Shown: in pieces, positions 33,867 through 45,909 of the stretch
How the letters are laid out: each line of letters opens with the position of its first letter
How positions within the stretch are numbered: the stretch's first letter is position 1
NCBI RefSeq assembly: GCF_030733845.1
Contig: NZ_CP132311.1
Location: 310,001 to 374,000, forward strand
Source: Shinella zoogloeoides
GTDB lineage: Bacteria > Pseudomonadota > Alphaproteobacteria > Rhizobiales > Rhizobiaceae
Reading direction: 5' to 3'
Length of the DNA stretch: 64,000 bases
The notes under the pieces: model-generated
What the model saw: the letters and a program-made list of their open reading frames with translations, nothing else
Databases searched by the model: none
Told to the model about the DNA's origin: nothing
Translations under genes and position numbers: made by a program

Positions 33867-35057
33867 ATGACGAGCATTCTGACCAACAACGCGGCAATGG
33901 CCGCCCTCCAGACCCTGCGTTCCATCGGCTCCGGCATGGAAGAGACGCAGGCACGTGTTTCCTCGGGCCTGCGTGTCGGTGAAGCTGCGGACAACGCCGC
34001 CTACTGGTCGATCGCGACCACGATGCGTTCGGACAACGGCGCCCTTTCCGCCGTCCAGGACGCCCTCGGTCTCGGCGCCGCGAAGGTCGACACGGCTTAT
34101 GCAGGCCTTGAGTCGTCCATCGAAGTCGTCAAGGAAATCAAGAACAAGCTGGTCGCCGCGCGTGAAGCCGGTGTCGACCGCACCAAGATCCAGCAGGAAA
34201 TCGAGCAGCTTCAGGGCCAGCTGAAGTCGATCGCTTCGTCTGCTTCCTTCTCTGGTGAAAACTGGCTGCAGGCCTCCGTCAGCACGCCGAACGCGACTGC
34301 CGGCGACGTTGCAGATGCTGCGACCGTCACGAAGCAGGTCGTCGGTTCGTTTACCCGCGATTCCTCCGGCAACGTCAAGGTCCAATCCATCGACGTCGAG
34401 CTGACCTCCAGCAACGTCCTGTTCGACACCAGTGGCAACAAGATGGCCATCCTCGATCAGGAAGCGCTCCGGGCGAATGTCGCCAAGGTTGACGGCGTAT
34501 ACTACGATGCGGTGGACTCTTCCGTCGTGGACAGCACCTACGCCGAAAGCGCGAACGGCGTCTGGACGGACGCAGCCAACACCGCCTTCTACATCAAGGC
34601 CGACGAGAACAAATGGGTGGAAGTCACCGACGCGACCGGCGCACCGATCACCGCAGGCACGCAGACAGCCATCGCCAGCGTTTTTGCTGATGGCACGTCG
34701 GTTACCGAACTCGATATCTCCGATCTCGGCACGGCAAAGACCAACCTTGGTCTGGCTGCCACCGCAAGCGACGAGGAAGTCATCGACCTGCTGATCTCGC
34801 ATGTCGACCGCCAGCTCGAAGCCGCCACCGGCGCTGCCGCCGACATGGGTTCCGTGGCCATGCGCCTCGACCTCCAGGAAGACTTCGTCAACAAGCTTTC
34901 CGACTCCATCGACTCGGGCATCGGCCGTCTTGTCGACGCCGACATGAACGAAGAATCCACCCGCCTCAAGGCCCTGCAGACTCAGCAGCAGCTCGGCATC
35001 CAGTCGCTGTCGATCGCCAACTCGGCCTCGGAAAACATCCTCACGCTCTTCCGTTAA
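33867..35057 (+). CDS. flaB: Flagellin, long form (second copy)
   Basis: A 396-aa flagellin, the same length as the first copy and very similar throughout, including the variable domain (GVWTDAANTAFYIKADENKW). It begins MTSILTNNAAMAALQTLRSI and ends LGIQSLSIANSASENILTLF. The pair looks like a tandem duplication with independent class III promoters and terminators. It is a filament subunit; rhizobia build complex filaments from several flagellins, usually FlaA plus at least one other. Confidence 0.95.
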   Translation: MTSILTNNAAMAALQTLRSIGSGMEETQARVSSGLRVGEAADNAAYWSIATTMRSDNGALSAVQDALGLGAAKVDTAYAGLESSIEVVKEIKNKLVAAREAGVDRTKIQQEIEQLQGQLKSIASSASFSGENWLQASVSTPNATAGDVADAATVTKQVVGSFTRDSSGNVKVQSIDVELTSSNVLFDTSGNKMAILDQEALRANVAKVDGVYYDAVDSSVVDSTYAESANGVWTDAANTAFYIKADENKWVEVTDATGAPITAGTQTAIASVFADGTSVTELDISDLGTAKTNLGLAATASDEEVIDLLISHVDRQLEAATGAAADMGSVAMRLDLQEDFVNKLSDSIDSGIGRLVDADMNEESTRLKALQTQQQLGIQSLSIANSASENILTLFR

Positions 35058-35091
35058 TCGGAAGGAAGAGGGTAAAGCCTTCCAGTTCTGG

Positions 35092-35117
35092 AGGCCCCGG
35101 TTCTACCGGGGCCTTCG
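35092..35117 (+). terminator. Terminator between the second flagellin gene and glf
   Basis: Perfect 9-bp stem AGGCCCCGG/CCGGGGCCT with a TTCTA loop followed by TCGTCGTTTG. It lies between convergent genes and may serve both; T-runs are weak on either side. Confidence 0.7.
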
Positions 35118-35133
35118 TCGTTTGATCGGTCCG

Positions 35134-38350
<3,217 letters not shown>

Positions 38351-38484
38351 GGACATCCTGCGGCAAGGGGGCCTGCTGGCCGGGCTGTTGAACGACTCGA
38401 GATGAGCTCGTCTGCCTTGCTATCGGAGTTGACTTGCGTCGGGCTGATCGTTTTTTCGGGGGAGGGGTGCTGCCGTGAGCGGGC

Positions 38485-38520
38485 AAAAAAATAGCGGCGC
38501 GGCCTGAAGCCGCGCCGCCG
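38485..38520 (-). terminator. Terminator of the octapeptide-repeat gene
   Basis: On the minus strand a 10-bp GC stem (GCGGCGCGGC/GCCGCGCCGC) with a 5-base loop is followed by TATTTTTTT. It lies 19 bases after the stop at 38539 and separates this gene from the glycosyltransferase-glf pair. Confidence 0.9.
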
Positions 38521-38538
38521 AATGTCTGGTCCCGGTTA

Positions 38539-41500
38539 TCAGACCGAGGTGTAGGCCTTGATGATGGCCTCGACTTGCGAGGTGTTCATCGTGGCGATCT
38601 GGTCGGCCGTCAGGGCCCGGACCTGAGTAGAGCTCAGGGCCGCGATGTCCTCGGTGGCAAGGCCTGCGATCGCCTTTGCGCTGATGGCAGCGAGTTCGGC
38701 CGTCGTGAAGGTCTTGATCTCGTCGGAGCTCATCGCCTGCAGGGCGGCAGCGCTGAGGGCTGCGATCTGCGAGCTGTTGAGCGCCTCGATCTGGGCGGAG
38801 TTCAGGGCTGCGATCTGGTTGGTGGAGAGCGCAGTGATCTGCTTGGAGTCGAGGGCTGCGACCTGGCCGGTGCCCAGAGCCACGACCTGGTTGGTACCGA
38901 GGCCGGAGAGCTGCTTGGCGGTCAGGGCCTTGATCTTGTCGGTGCCGAGCGATGCCACCTGGGTGGTGGTCAGCGCGCCGAGCTGTTCGCTGGAGAGCGC
39001 GGCGATCTGCTTGGTGGTCAGAGCGGCGAGCTTGTCCGTGGCGAGACCGGCAAGGGCAGCCGTGTCGAGACCGGCAATGGCCTTGTCGTTGATGGCAGCC
39101 AGTTCACTGGAGGTGAACAGAGCCAGTTCCGCGGAGTTGAAGGTCTTGAGAACCGGGGCGCCGAGAGCTGCGATCTGTGCGCTGCCGAGCGCTTCCACCT
39201 GGGCCGTCGTGAAGGCGGCGGCCTGGCTGCTGGTCAGCGCACCGATCTGCTTGGCGTCGAGGGCTGCGATCTGGTTGGTACCCATCGCCGCGACCTGGCC
39301 GGAGCCGAGCGCGGAGAGCTGCTTGGCGTTCAGCGAGGCGATCTTGTCCGTGCCGAGTGCCGCAAGCTGACCGGTGGAGAGCGCGCTGAGCTGTGCACTG
39401 GTGAGTGCAGCAACCTGCTTCGTGGTCAGGGCGTTGATGTTGGCCGTCGTGATGCCGGCAAGAGCAGCGCTGTCGAGACCGCTGATCGCCTTGTCGCTGA
39501 TGGCTGCCAGTTCGCCGGAGGTGAACAGGGCCAGTTCCGCGGAGCTGATCGTCTTGAGCGTCGTGGCACCGAGGGCTGCGACCTGTGCGCTGCCCAGGGC
39601 GTCGATCTGGGCGGTGGACAGGGCCGCGGCCTGGTTGCTCGTCAGGGCCGTGACCTGCTTGGCGTCGAGCGCAGCGATCTGGCTGGTGCCGAGGGCTGCG
39701 ATCTGGCCCGTGCCGAGAGCGGAAACCTGCTTGGCGGTAAGAGCCTTGATCTTGTCGGTGCCGAGCGATGCGACCTGACCGGTGGAGAGCGCATTGAGCT
39801 GTGCACTGGAGAGTGCGGCAACCTGCTTCGTGGTCAGGGCGGCGAGCCCGTCCGTGCCGAGGCCGGCAAGGGCAGCCGTTTCAAGGCCGGAGATTGCCTT
39901 GTCGCTGATGGCGGCCACTTCACTGGCGGTGAAGAGGGCGATTTCGGCGGAGCTGAAGGTCTTGAGGACCGCCGCGCCGAGAGCCGCGATCTGCGCGCTG
40001 CCGAGGGCTTCCACCTGCGACGTCGTGAAGGCCGTCGCCTGGCTGCTGGTCAGAGCGGCGATCTGCTTTGCGTCGAGGGCCGCAATCTGGCCGGTGGCCA
40101 TGGCAGCGATCTGGCCGGTGCCGAGGCCGGAAATCTGCTTGGCGGTCAGGGCCTTGATCTGGCCGGTGCCGAGAGCCGCAACCTGTCCCGTGGAGAGGGC
40201 ATTGAGCTGCGTGCTGGAGAGCGCGGCGATCTGCTTGCTGGTCAGGGCCGACAGCTTGTCGGTGCCGAGGCCGGCAAGGGCAGCCGTTTCGAGGCCGGCA
40301 ATCGCCTTGTCGCTGATGGCGGCCACTTCACCGGAGCTGAACAGGGCAAGTTCCGCAGAGCTGATGGTCTTCAGCGCTGCTACGCCGAGCGCCGCGATCT
40401 GCGTGCTGTTCAGGGCTTCGATCTGGGCGGTATTCAGCGCTGCGGCCTGATTGCTCGTCAGGGCCGTGACCTGCTTTGCGTCAAGGGCAGCGATCTGGCT
40501 GGTGCCGAGGGCTGCGATCTGGCCGGTGCCGAGCGCGGAAACCTGCTTGGCGGTCAGGGCCTTGATCTGGGCGCTGCCGAGGGCGGCGACCTGGCCGGTG
40601 CTGAGAGCGCCGAGCTGCGTGCTGGAAAGAGCCGCGATCTGCTTGCTGGTCAGGGCCGACAGCTTGTCCGTGCCGAGGCCGGCGAGGGCAGCCGTTTCGA
40701 GGCCGGCAATCGCCTTGTCGCTGATAGCGGCGATTTCGCCGGAGGTGAACAGGGCCAGCTCTGCAGAGCTGACGGTCTTCAGTACCGCTGCGCCGAGCGC
40801 CGCGACCTGCGTGCTGTTCAGCGCCTCGATCTGCGTGGTCGTCAGAGCGGCGGCCTGGGTGCCCGTCAGGGCGGTGACCTGCTTGGCGTCAAGGGCGGCG
40901 ATCTGGCCGGTGCCGAGGGCTGCGATCTGGCCGGTGCCGAGGGCAGAGACCTGCTTGGCCGTCAGAGCCTTGATCTGGGCGCTGCCGAGGGCGGCGACCT
41001 GACCGGTGCTGAGAGCGCCGAGCTGCGTGCTGGAAAGAGCGGCGATCTGCTTGCTGGTCAGGGCGGACAGCTTGTCGGTGCCGAGGCCGGCAAGAGCGGC
41101 GGTTTCGAGGCCGGCAATAGCCTTGTCGCTGATGGCAGCCACTTCACCCGACGTGAAGAGGGCGAGCTCGGCGGAGCTGATGGTCTTCATTGCTGCTGAG
41201 CCGAGGGCTGCGACCTGTGTGCTGTTCAGGGCGTCGATTTGGGCCGTGTTCAGCGCGGCGGCCTGGGTGCTCGTCAGGGCGGTGACCTGCTTTGCGTCGA
41301 GGGCAGCGATCTGGCCGGTGCCGAGGGCGGCAATCTGGCCGGTGCCGAGGGCAGAGACCTGCTTGGCCGTCAGGGCCTTGATCTGGGCGCTGCCGAGGGC
41401 TGCGACCTGACCCGTGGAGAGGGCGTTGAGCTGCGTGCTGGAGAGCGCCGCGATCTGCTTGCTGGTCAGGGCCGACAGCTTGTCCGTACCGAGGCCGGCA

Positions 41501-43194
41501 AGGGCAGCTGTTTCGAGGCTCGCGATCGCCTTGTCGCTGATGGCAGCGACTTCACCCGATGTGAACAGGGCGAGTTCCGCGGAGCTGATGGTCTTCAGTG
41601 CTGCTGCGCCGAGGGCCGCGACCTGCGTGCTGTTCAGCGCTTCTACCTGGGCCGTCGTCAGGACAGCGGCCTGGCTGCTGGTGAGAGCCGAAACCTGCTT
41701 TGCGTCGAGGGCAGCGATCTGGCCGGTGCCCATGGCAGCGATCTGGCCGGTGCCGAGAGCCGAAACCTGCTTTGCCGTCAGGGCCTTGATCTGGCCGGAG
41801 CCGAGCGAAGCGATCTGGCCGGTGCTGAGGGCGCCGAGCTGGGTGGTGGAGAGAGCGGCGATCTGCTTGCTGGTCAGGGCGGACAGCTTGTCCGTGCCGA
41901 GGCCGGCAAGAGCGGCGCTGTCGAGGCCGGCAATCGCCTTGTCGCTGATGGCGGCGACTTCGCCCGACGTGAAGAGGGCAAGTTCCGCGGAGTTGATGGT
42001 CTTCAGCGCGGCGGCGCCGAGGGCTGCAACCTGCGTGCTGTTCAGCGCTTCGACTTGTGCGGTCGTGAGGGCGGCGGCCTGGCCGCTGGTCAGGGCGGTG
42101 ACCTGCTTGGCGTCGAGGGCAGCGATCTGACCGGTGCCGAGGGCGGCGATCTGACCGGTGCCGAGGGCCGAAACCTGCTTGGCCGTCAGGGCCTTGATCT
42201 GGCCGGTACCGAGGGCGGCGACCTGGCCGGTGCTGAGAGCGCCGAGCTGCGAAGTGGAGAGGGCGGCGATCTGCTTGCTGGTCAGGGCCGACAGCTTGTC
42301 GGTGCCGAGGCCGGCGAGGGCAGCCGTGTCGAGGCTCGCGATCGCCTTGTCGCTGATGGCGGCTACTTCATTGGAGGTGAAGAGGGCGAGTTCTGCGGAG
42401 CTGATGGTCTTCAGCGCTGCGGCGCCGAGGGCGGCGATCTGCGCGCTGCCCAGGGCTTCGACCTGCGCGGTCGTGAGGGCGGCGGCCTGGCCGCTGGTCA
42501 GGGCGGTAACCTGCTTGGCGTCGAGGGCGGCGATCTGGCCGGTGCCGAGCGCGGCGATTTGGCCGGTGCCGAGGGCGGTGACCTGCTTGGCGGTCAGGGC
42601 CTTGATCTGGCCGGTGCCGAGCGAAGCGATCTGGCCGGTGCCGAGGGCGCCGAGCTGTGCGGTGGAGAGAGCGGCGATCTGCTTCGTGGTCAGGGCCGCG
42701 AGCTTGTCCGTCGAAAGGCTGGCGACCGTGGCGGTGGCTAGGCCGGCAATCGCCTTGTCGCTGATGGCGGCGACTTCAGCCGTGGTGAACAGCGCGATTT
42801 CAGCGGAATCGAAGGTCGTGAAGACCTCATAGCCGAGAGCGGCGACCTGCGTGGCGGAAAGCGCCTGGACCTCGCCCGTCGTGAACGTGGCGACCTGGGC
42901 GCTGGTGAGCGAGCCCGCCTGCGTCGCGGTGAGGCCGACGATATGGCCGGAGTCCAGTGCTGCGATCTGGCTGGCGTTCAGGCCGCGCAGGGCCGTCGCC
43001 GTGATGGCGCTGATCTGGCTGGAATTGAAGGAGACGAAGCTGGTGCTGGTGAAGGCGTTCAGCTGCGAGGCGTTCAGCGCAGCGACCTTGTCGGCGGTGA
43101 AGGCCGCGACATCCGCCGTACCGAGCGACTGGATCGCGGCGGTGGAAAGGGTCTTGATCTGGCTGACAGTCAGATTGGAAATGATTGAGGTCAT
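38539..43194 (-). CDS. Giant octapeptide-repeat protein, 1551 aa
   Basis: I cannot name a family. From about residue 15 to the end, the protein is an uninterrupted series of 8-residue units of the type x-T-x-Q-[IVL]-x-A-L, such as GTGQIAAL, DAKQVTAL and TSKQIAAL. Seventeen units form a 136-residue super-repeat (408 bp), present about eleven times (counted by the A-I-S-D-K-A-I unit). No Cys or Trp, almost no Pro, no signal peptide and no membrane helix are seen. It starts MTSIISNLTVSQIKTLSTAA, recalling the flagellin start MTSILTN. A regular solenoid exposed on the cell surface or secreted is plausible. The ATG at 43194 has AAGGG upstream; a TTG-type extension to 43245 is less likely. Confidence 0.8.
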   Translation of the reverse strand: MTSIISNLTVSQIKTLSTAAIQSLGTADVAAFTADKVAALNASQLNAFTSTSFVSFNSSQISAITATALRGLNASQIAALDSGHIVGLTATQAGSLTSAQVATFTTGEVQALSATQVAALGYEVFTTFDSAEIALFTTAEVAAISDKAIAGLATATVASLSTDKLAALTTKQIAALSTAQLGALGTGQIASLGTGQIKALTAKQVTALGTGQIAALGTGQIAALDAKQVTALTSGQAAALTTAQVEALGSAQIAALGAAALKTISSAELALFTSNEVAAISDKAIASLDTAALAGLGTDKLSALTSKQIAALSTSQLGALSTGQVAALGTGQIKALTAKQVSALGTGQIAALGTGQIAALDAKQVTALTSGQAAALTTAQVEALNSTQVAALGAAALKTINSAELALFTSGEVAAISDKAIAGLDSAALAGLGTDKLSALTSKQIAALSTTQLGALSTGQIASLGSGQIKALTAKQVSALGTGQIAAMGTGQIAALDAKQVSALTSSQAAVLTTAQVEALNSTQVAALGAAALKTISSAELALFTSGEVAAISDKAIASLETAALAGLGTDKLSALTSKQIAALSSTQLNALSTGQVAALGSAQIKALTAKQVSALGTGQIAALGTGQIAALDAKQVTALTSTQAAALNTAQIDALNSTQVAALGSAAMKTISSAELALFTSGEVAAISDKAIAGLETAALAGLGTDKLSALTSKQIAALSSTQLGALSTGQVAALGSAQIKALTAKQVSALGTGQIAALGTGQIAALDAKQVTALTGTQAAALTTTQIEALNSTQVAALGAAVLKTVSSAELALFTSGEIAAISDKAIAGLETAALAGLGTDKLSALTSKQIAALSSTQLGALSTGQVAALGSAQIKALTAKQVSALGTGQIAALGTSQIAALDAKQVTALTSNQAAALNTAQIEALNSTQIAALGVAALKTISSAELALFSSGEVAAISDKAIAGLETAALAGLGTDKLSALTSKQIAALSSTQLNALSTGQVAALGTGQIKALTAKQISGLGTGQIAAMATGQIAALDAKQIAALTSSQATAFTTSQVEALGSAQIAALGAAVLKTFSSAEIALFTASEVAAISDKAISGLETAALAGLGTDGLAALTTKQVAALSSAQLNALSTGQVASLGTDKIKALTAKQVSALGTGQIAALGTSQIAALDAKQVTALTSNQAAALSTAQIDALGSAQVAALGATTLKTISSAELALFTSGELAAISDKAISGLDSAALAGITTANINALTTKQVAALTSAQLSALSTGQLAALGTDKIASLNAKQLSALGSGQVAAMGTNQIAALDAKQIGALTSSQAAAFTTAQVEALGSAQIAALGAPVLKTFNSAELALFTSSELAAINDKAIAGLDTAALAGLATDKLAALTTKQIAALSSEQLGALTTTQVASLGTDKIKALTAKQLSGLGTNQVVALGTGQVAALDSKQITALSTNQIAALNSAQIEALNSSQIAALSAAALQAMSSDEIKTFTTAELAAISAKAIAGLATEDIAALSSTQVRALTADQIATMNTSQVEAIIKAYTSV
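38560..42880. repeat. Tandem 408-bp DNA repeats inside the octapeptide-repeat gene
   Basis: The segment encoding the unit S-D-K-A-I-A-G-L recurs every 408 bases, from about 42742 down to about 38663 (ten intervals). For instance, GACAGCTTGTC-like words occur near 40250, 40657, 41065, 41473, 41881 and 42289. Copies differ by scattered, mostly silent substitutions. Within each, a 24-base sub-repeat encodes the octapeptides. Confidence 0.9.
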
Positions 43195-43807
43195 GGACGC
43201 GCGCCCTTGTTCTAGCTGATCTGGTCGACGTCGTCTTCGTGCCACCGACCGTGCGGGAAGAGGTTCGATCTTCTCCTCGGGTCTGCAAGCGCATGCGCCA
43301 GCCGTATCACCGCTCGGTCGGGCGCCGCTTTGGGCGCTACGGTCCGGACGTCCGGTTGGACGAAAACAATGTCATTTGAAACATGGCTCGAACGAGCCGC
43401 GCATCGGAGGGGCATCATGCGTCGAAGCGTAACAGCTTCGATCCCTACGCCATTTGGTCGCAAATGCCTTGCATTGGCAATGCTGTTCCGGGGAGGGTCG
43501 CACAGGGCAGAAAATTACCCCAGTACCCCCCTTTTCGACCTGTGCCAGTTCTAAACCGGCAGCTTTTAATTTTGGGTTAACAATCCTCGTAACGGTTGCA
43601 GTGTCTTTCTCAAGCCCCGGCGCCTGTTTCAACGCATTTTCCGGGGAGTCGGCCGGCCGGCAACGCGCGTTTGGCGTGTGCCTCTGCGAGGCAGATGTCA
43701 GGCCGGTGGAAAAAAATGGGATAGTTGCCTCCATGCCGACGGACTGCGAAATGTGGCCCCGAAAATTTTACACTTTCTTCAGCTTCCTTTCCAAAGTCTT
43801 AACGCCG
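43195..43807. other. Long intergenic region between the repeat gene and the third flagellin gene
   Basis: About 610 bases without a gene I can support. The part next to 43194 is GC-rich and must hold the promoter of the repeat gene. From about 43500 on, the sequence is markedly richer in A and T than its surroundings. Neither the class II nor the class III flagellar element is recognisable on the minus strand before the repeat gene. Confidence 0.5.
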
Positions 43808-43847
43808 TTAACCATTTGTTAACCATTAATCGTTAACCAATCGTTAA
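43808..43847 (+). promoter_or_regulatory. Two CtrA-like boxes upstream of the third flagellin gene
   Basis: TTAA-CCATTTG-TTAA at 43808-43822 and TTAA-CCAATCG-TTAA at 43833-43847, each with the exact 7-base spacing of the CtrA consensus and the TTAACCA half-site. They end 42 bases before the class III element. CtrA is the alphaproteobacterial cell-cycle regulator. Confidence 0.5.
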
Positions 43848-43889
43848 GAACGATGGACTGGCGCCCAGGGCAAACGAGCGGCGCCGGAT

Positions 43890-43933
43890 GCATGAAGCCC
43901 TCCGTCGTTACCGGTCCCGCCTTACTCCGGCAT
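43890..43933 (+). promoter_or_regulatory. Class III promoter element of the third flagellin gene
   Basis: GCATGA at 43890-43895, CCGTCGT at 43902-43908, ACCGG at 43910-43914, CCGGCAT at 43927-43933. GCATGA is 79 bases before the ATG, as for the second flagellin. Confidence 0.6.
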
Positions 43934-43960
43934 GTCCCCGACAATCTCCTTTTCAGGGCA
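43933..43960 (+). promoter_or_regulatory. Leader stem able to mask the third flagellin's ribosome binding site
   Basis: TGTCCC at 43933-43938 can pair with AGGGCA at 43955-43960 (with a bulged T), overlapping the Shine-Dalgarno AGGG 8 bases before the ATG. Weaker than in the other two leaders. Confidence 0.3.
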
Positions 43961-43968
43961 ACTGCCAA

Positions 43969-44952
43969 ATGACCAGCATATTGACCAACTCCGCCGCCAT
44001 GGCGGCGCTGCAGACCCTCCGTTCCATCGACAACGGTCTTGAGACGACCCAGGCGCGCGTTTCCTCGGGCCTGCGGGTCGAGAACGCCTCCGACAACGCC
44101 GCCTACTGGTCGATCGCGACCACCATGCGTTCCGACAACCGTGCGATCTCCACCGTGGCCGACGCGCTCGGCCTGGGCGCCGCCAAGGTCGACACCGCCT
44201 ATGCGGCGCTCGAGAACGTCGTCGAGGTGATGAGCGAGATCAAGGCGAAGCTGGTCGCGGCCCGCGAGCCCGGCGTCGACAAGAACAAGATCAACGACGA
44301 AATCACCGAACTGAAGAACCAGCTCATCTCGGCGGCCCAGTCGGCGTCCTTCTCCGGCGAGAACTGGCTTTACAATTCCGGCCCCAACGAGCTCGGCGTC
44401 AAATCCGTCGTCGCCTCCTTCGTGCGCAGTGCCAGCGGCAACGTCAAGGTCGCCACGCTCGACTTCGACACCAAGAACTCCGTGCTGATCGATATTTCCG
44501 ACGCCGAACGCGGCTACCTCACCAAGGCGGTGGATGCCGACGCGCTGATGGATACGCCGACCGGCACAGCGCGCGAATACTACCTCATCGACATGGGGGC
44601 AGCGTCCGCAAGCGCAAGGCCGATCGAGATCCTGGACGACCCGAACGATCCGGCCGCCACCACCTATCAGGATCTCGACGACATGATCAGCGTCGTCGAC
44701 AATATCCTCAAGGACCTGACGAACGCCGCCTCCACGCTCGGCGCCATCACCAAGCGCATCGAGATGCAGGAGAGCTTCGTCGCCAGCCTCGGCGACGTGA
44801 TCGACAAGGGTATCGGCCGTCTGGTCGACGCCGACATGAACGAGGAATCGACCCGGCTGAAGGCGCTGCAGACCCAGCAGCAGCTCGGCATTCAGTCGCT
44901 GTCGATCGCCAATTCGAGCGCCGAGAACATCCTCCAGCTCTTCCGCCAGTAA
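43969..44952 (+). CDS. flaC: Flagellin, short form (third copy)
   Basis: A 327-aa flagellin with the same N-terminal (MTSILTNSAAMAALQTLRSI) and C-terminal (LGIQSLSIANSSAENILQLF) helices as the two long copies but a variable domain about 70 residues shorter, lacking the TDAANTAFYIKADENKW segment. It is probably a minor filament subunit. The ATG at 43969 aligns with the other flagellins; an upstream in-frame ATG at 43888 lies before the promoter element and is rejected. The letter is assigned by analogy. Confidence 0.93.
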   Translation: MTSILTNSAAMAALQTLRSIDNGLETTQARVSSGLRVENASDNAAYWSIATTMRSDNRAISTVADALGLGAAKVDTAYAALENVVEVMSEIKAKLVAAREPGVDKNKINDEITELKNQLISAAQSASFSGENWLYNSGPNELGVKSVVASFVRSASGNVKVATLDFDTKNSVLIDISDAERGYLTKAVDADALMDTPTGTAREYYLIDMGAASASARPIEILDDPNDPAATTYQDLDDMISVVDNILKDLTNAASTLGAITKRIEMQESFVASLGDVIDKGIGRLVDADMNEESTRLKALQTQQQLGIQSLSIANSSAENILQLFRQ

Positions 44953-45050
44953 GGCCAGCGATCCGCCCGGCCGTTGGTCATCGGTCGAGGCGGGCGGTTG
45001 GGCCGCGCTATTGCCCTGGCGCGGCCCAACACCCTTCATCTTCATCCTCG

Positions 45051-45074
45051 CACAAGTTTGAACCCCTAGGTTCG
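45051..45074 (+). promoter_or_regulatory. Class II (Rem-type) promoter element of the motB operon
   Basis: CACAAG at 45051-45056, ten bases, TAGGTTCG at 45067-45074. The last eight bases equal those of the flgB element. It lies 205 bases before the first gene; no gene is seen between. Confidence 0.55.
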
Positions 45075-45255
45075 CTGGCACGATCAGGAAGATTGTGCGC
45101 CTTTCGCCTCCCGGAAGGCGCGGTGCCCGGGGAGACAGGTCAGCGGTGTTGTCAGGTAAGAGTGTTTTCATGAGCGAACATCGAAGCGGCCCGCGGCTAT
45201 CCCGCCGGGCCTTGCCTCTGTTCGTTCGAAACGCGCCACGGCCGGAGGGCGCCGC

Positions 45256-45909
45256 ATGAGCACCCATCTCGCCCGCTACCTCAAGGATTTCGGCGCGCCG
45301 GCGCGTGTGCAGGCGCCGGTCTTCCAGCCGCCGAGCTTTTCGCACGAAGAGGGAGAGGTCGTCGTCGCCGAGTCTTTCGCGCCGCCGTCGCTGCCCGTTG
45401 TGGATGTGGAGGCGGAACGCGCCGAGGCCTTCGCGCAGGGCCGTTCCGAAGCGGAGGCGGAGCTGAACGCCAGGCACGAAGCGGACCTCGCCGCCTTGAA
45501 GGAGGCGCACAAGGCCGAGATCGACGCGCTGAAGATACGCTATGAGCGCGATTATGCGGTGACGCTCGCCCACCGGTTTTCCACGCTGACCGGCGAGGTC
45601 TCCGACGCTGTCGCCGCGCAGGCCGCTCAGGTTCTGGCGCCGATCATGAGCCAGGTCCTGACGAAAGGGGCGGTCGCCGATCTCGCGCGCATGATTGCCG
45701 AGGGCCTCAACGATGGCGACGGCATCACGATTACGGTGAAGGGGCCGTCGAGCCTCTTCGAGGAACTGAAGTCGCACTTCAAGGAGCCCATGCCGGTCTT
45801 CCGGCATGTCGAGGTGCAGGATGTCGATCTGACGGTAGAATTCGGTGACGCCGTCCTGGTAACGCGGATGTCGGCCTGGGCTGACACCGTACGCAAGGTG
45901 CTTGCATGA
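45256..45909 (+). CDS. FliH-like protein (putative export ATPase regulator)
   Basis: A 217-aa soluble protein with the FliH layout: a disordered N-terminus rich in Pro and Glu (residues 1-50), a charged coiled coil (ERAEAFAQGRSEAEAELNAR to EIDALKIRYERDY, 55-100), then a globular C-terminus with VLAPIMSQVLTKG and TITVKGPSSLFEEL-like strands. Residues VEAERAEAFAQGRSEAEAEL include small-residue spacing typical of FliH. No other FliH is seen in the window although FliI is present. Annotated as hypothetical in the equivalent position of S. meliloti as far as I recall. It overlaps motB by 4 bases. Confidence 0.6.
   Translation: MSTHLARYLKDFGAPARVQAPVFQPPSFSHEEGEVVVAESFAPPSLPVVDVEAERAEAFAQGRSEAEAELNARHEADLAALKEAHKAEIDALKIRYERDYAVTLAHRFSTLTGEVSDAVAAQAAQVLAPIMSQVLTKGAVADLARMIAEGLNDGDGITITVKGPSSLFEELKSHFKEPMPVFRHVEVQDVDLTVEFGDAVLVTRMSAWADTVRKVLA

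Noticed and set aside
38575..42741. Long plus-strand open frames (874 and 500 aa and several shorter) opposite the octapeptide-repeat gene
   Set aside because: They arise because the 24-base repeat lacks stop codons on the other strand. Products are Gly/Arg/Asp or Ala/Ser/Val low-complexity, and the minus frame has an ordered start, repeat and terminator.
38560..42880. Possible CRISPR-like or non-coding satellite array
   Set aside because: Repeats are contiguous, in frame, of 24 and 408 bp without spacers, and encode a continuous protein.
43454..43822. 122-aa plus-strand open frame before the third flagellin
   Set aside because: Mixed composition, no ribosome binding site, located in an A/T-rich regulatory region.
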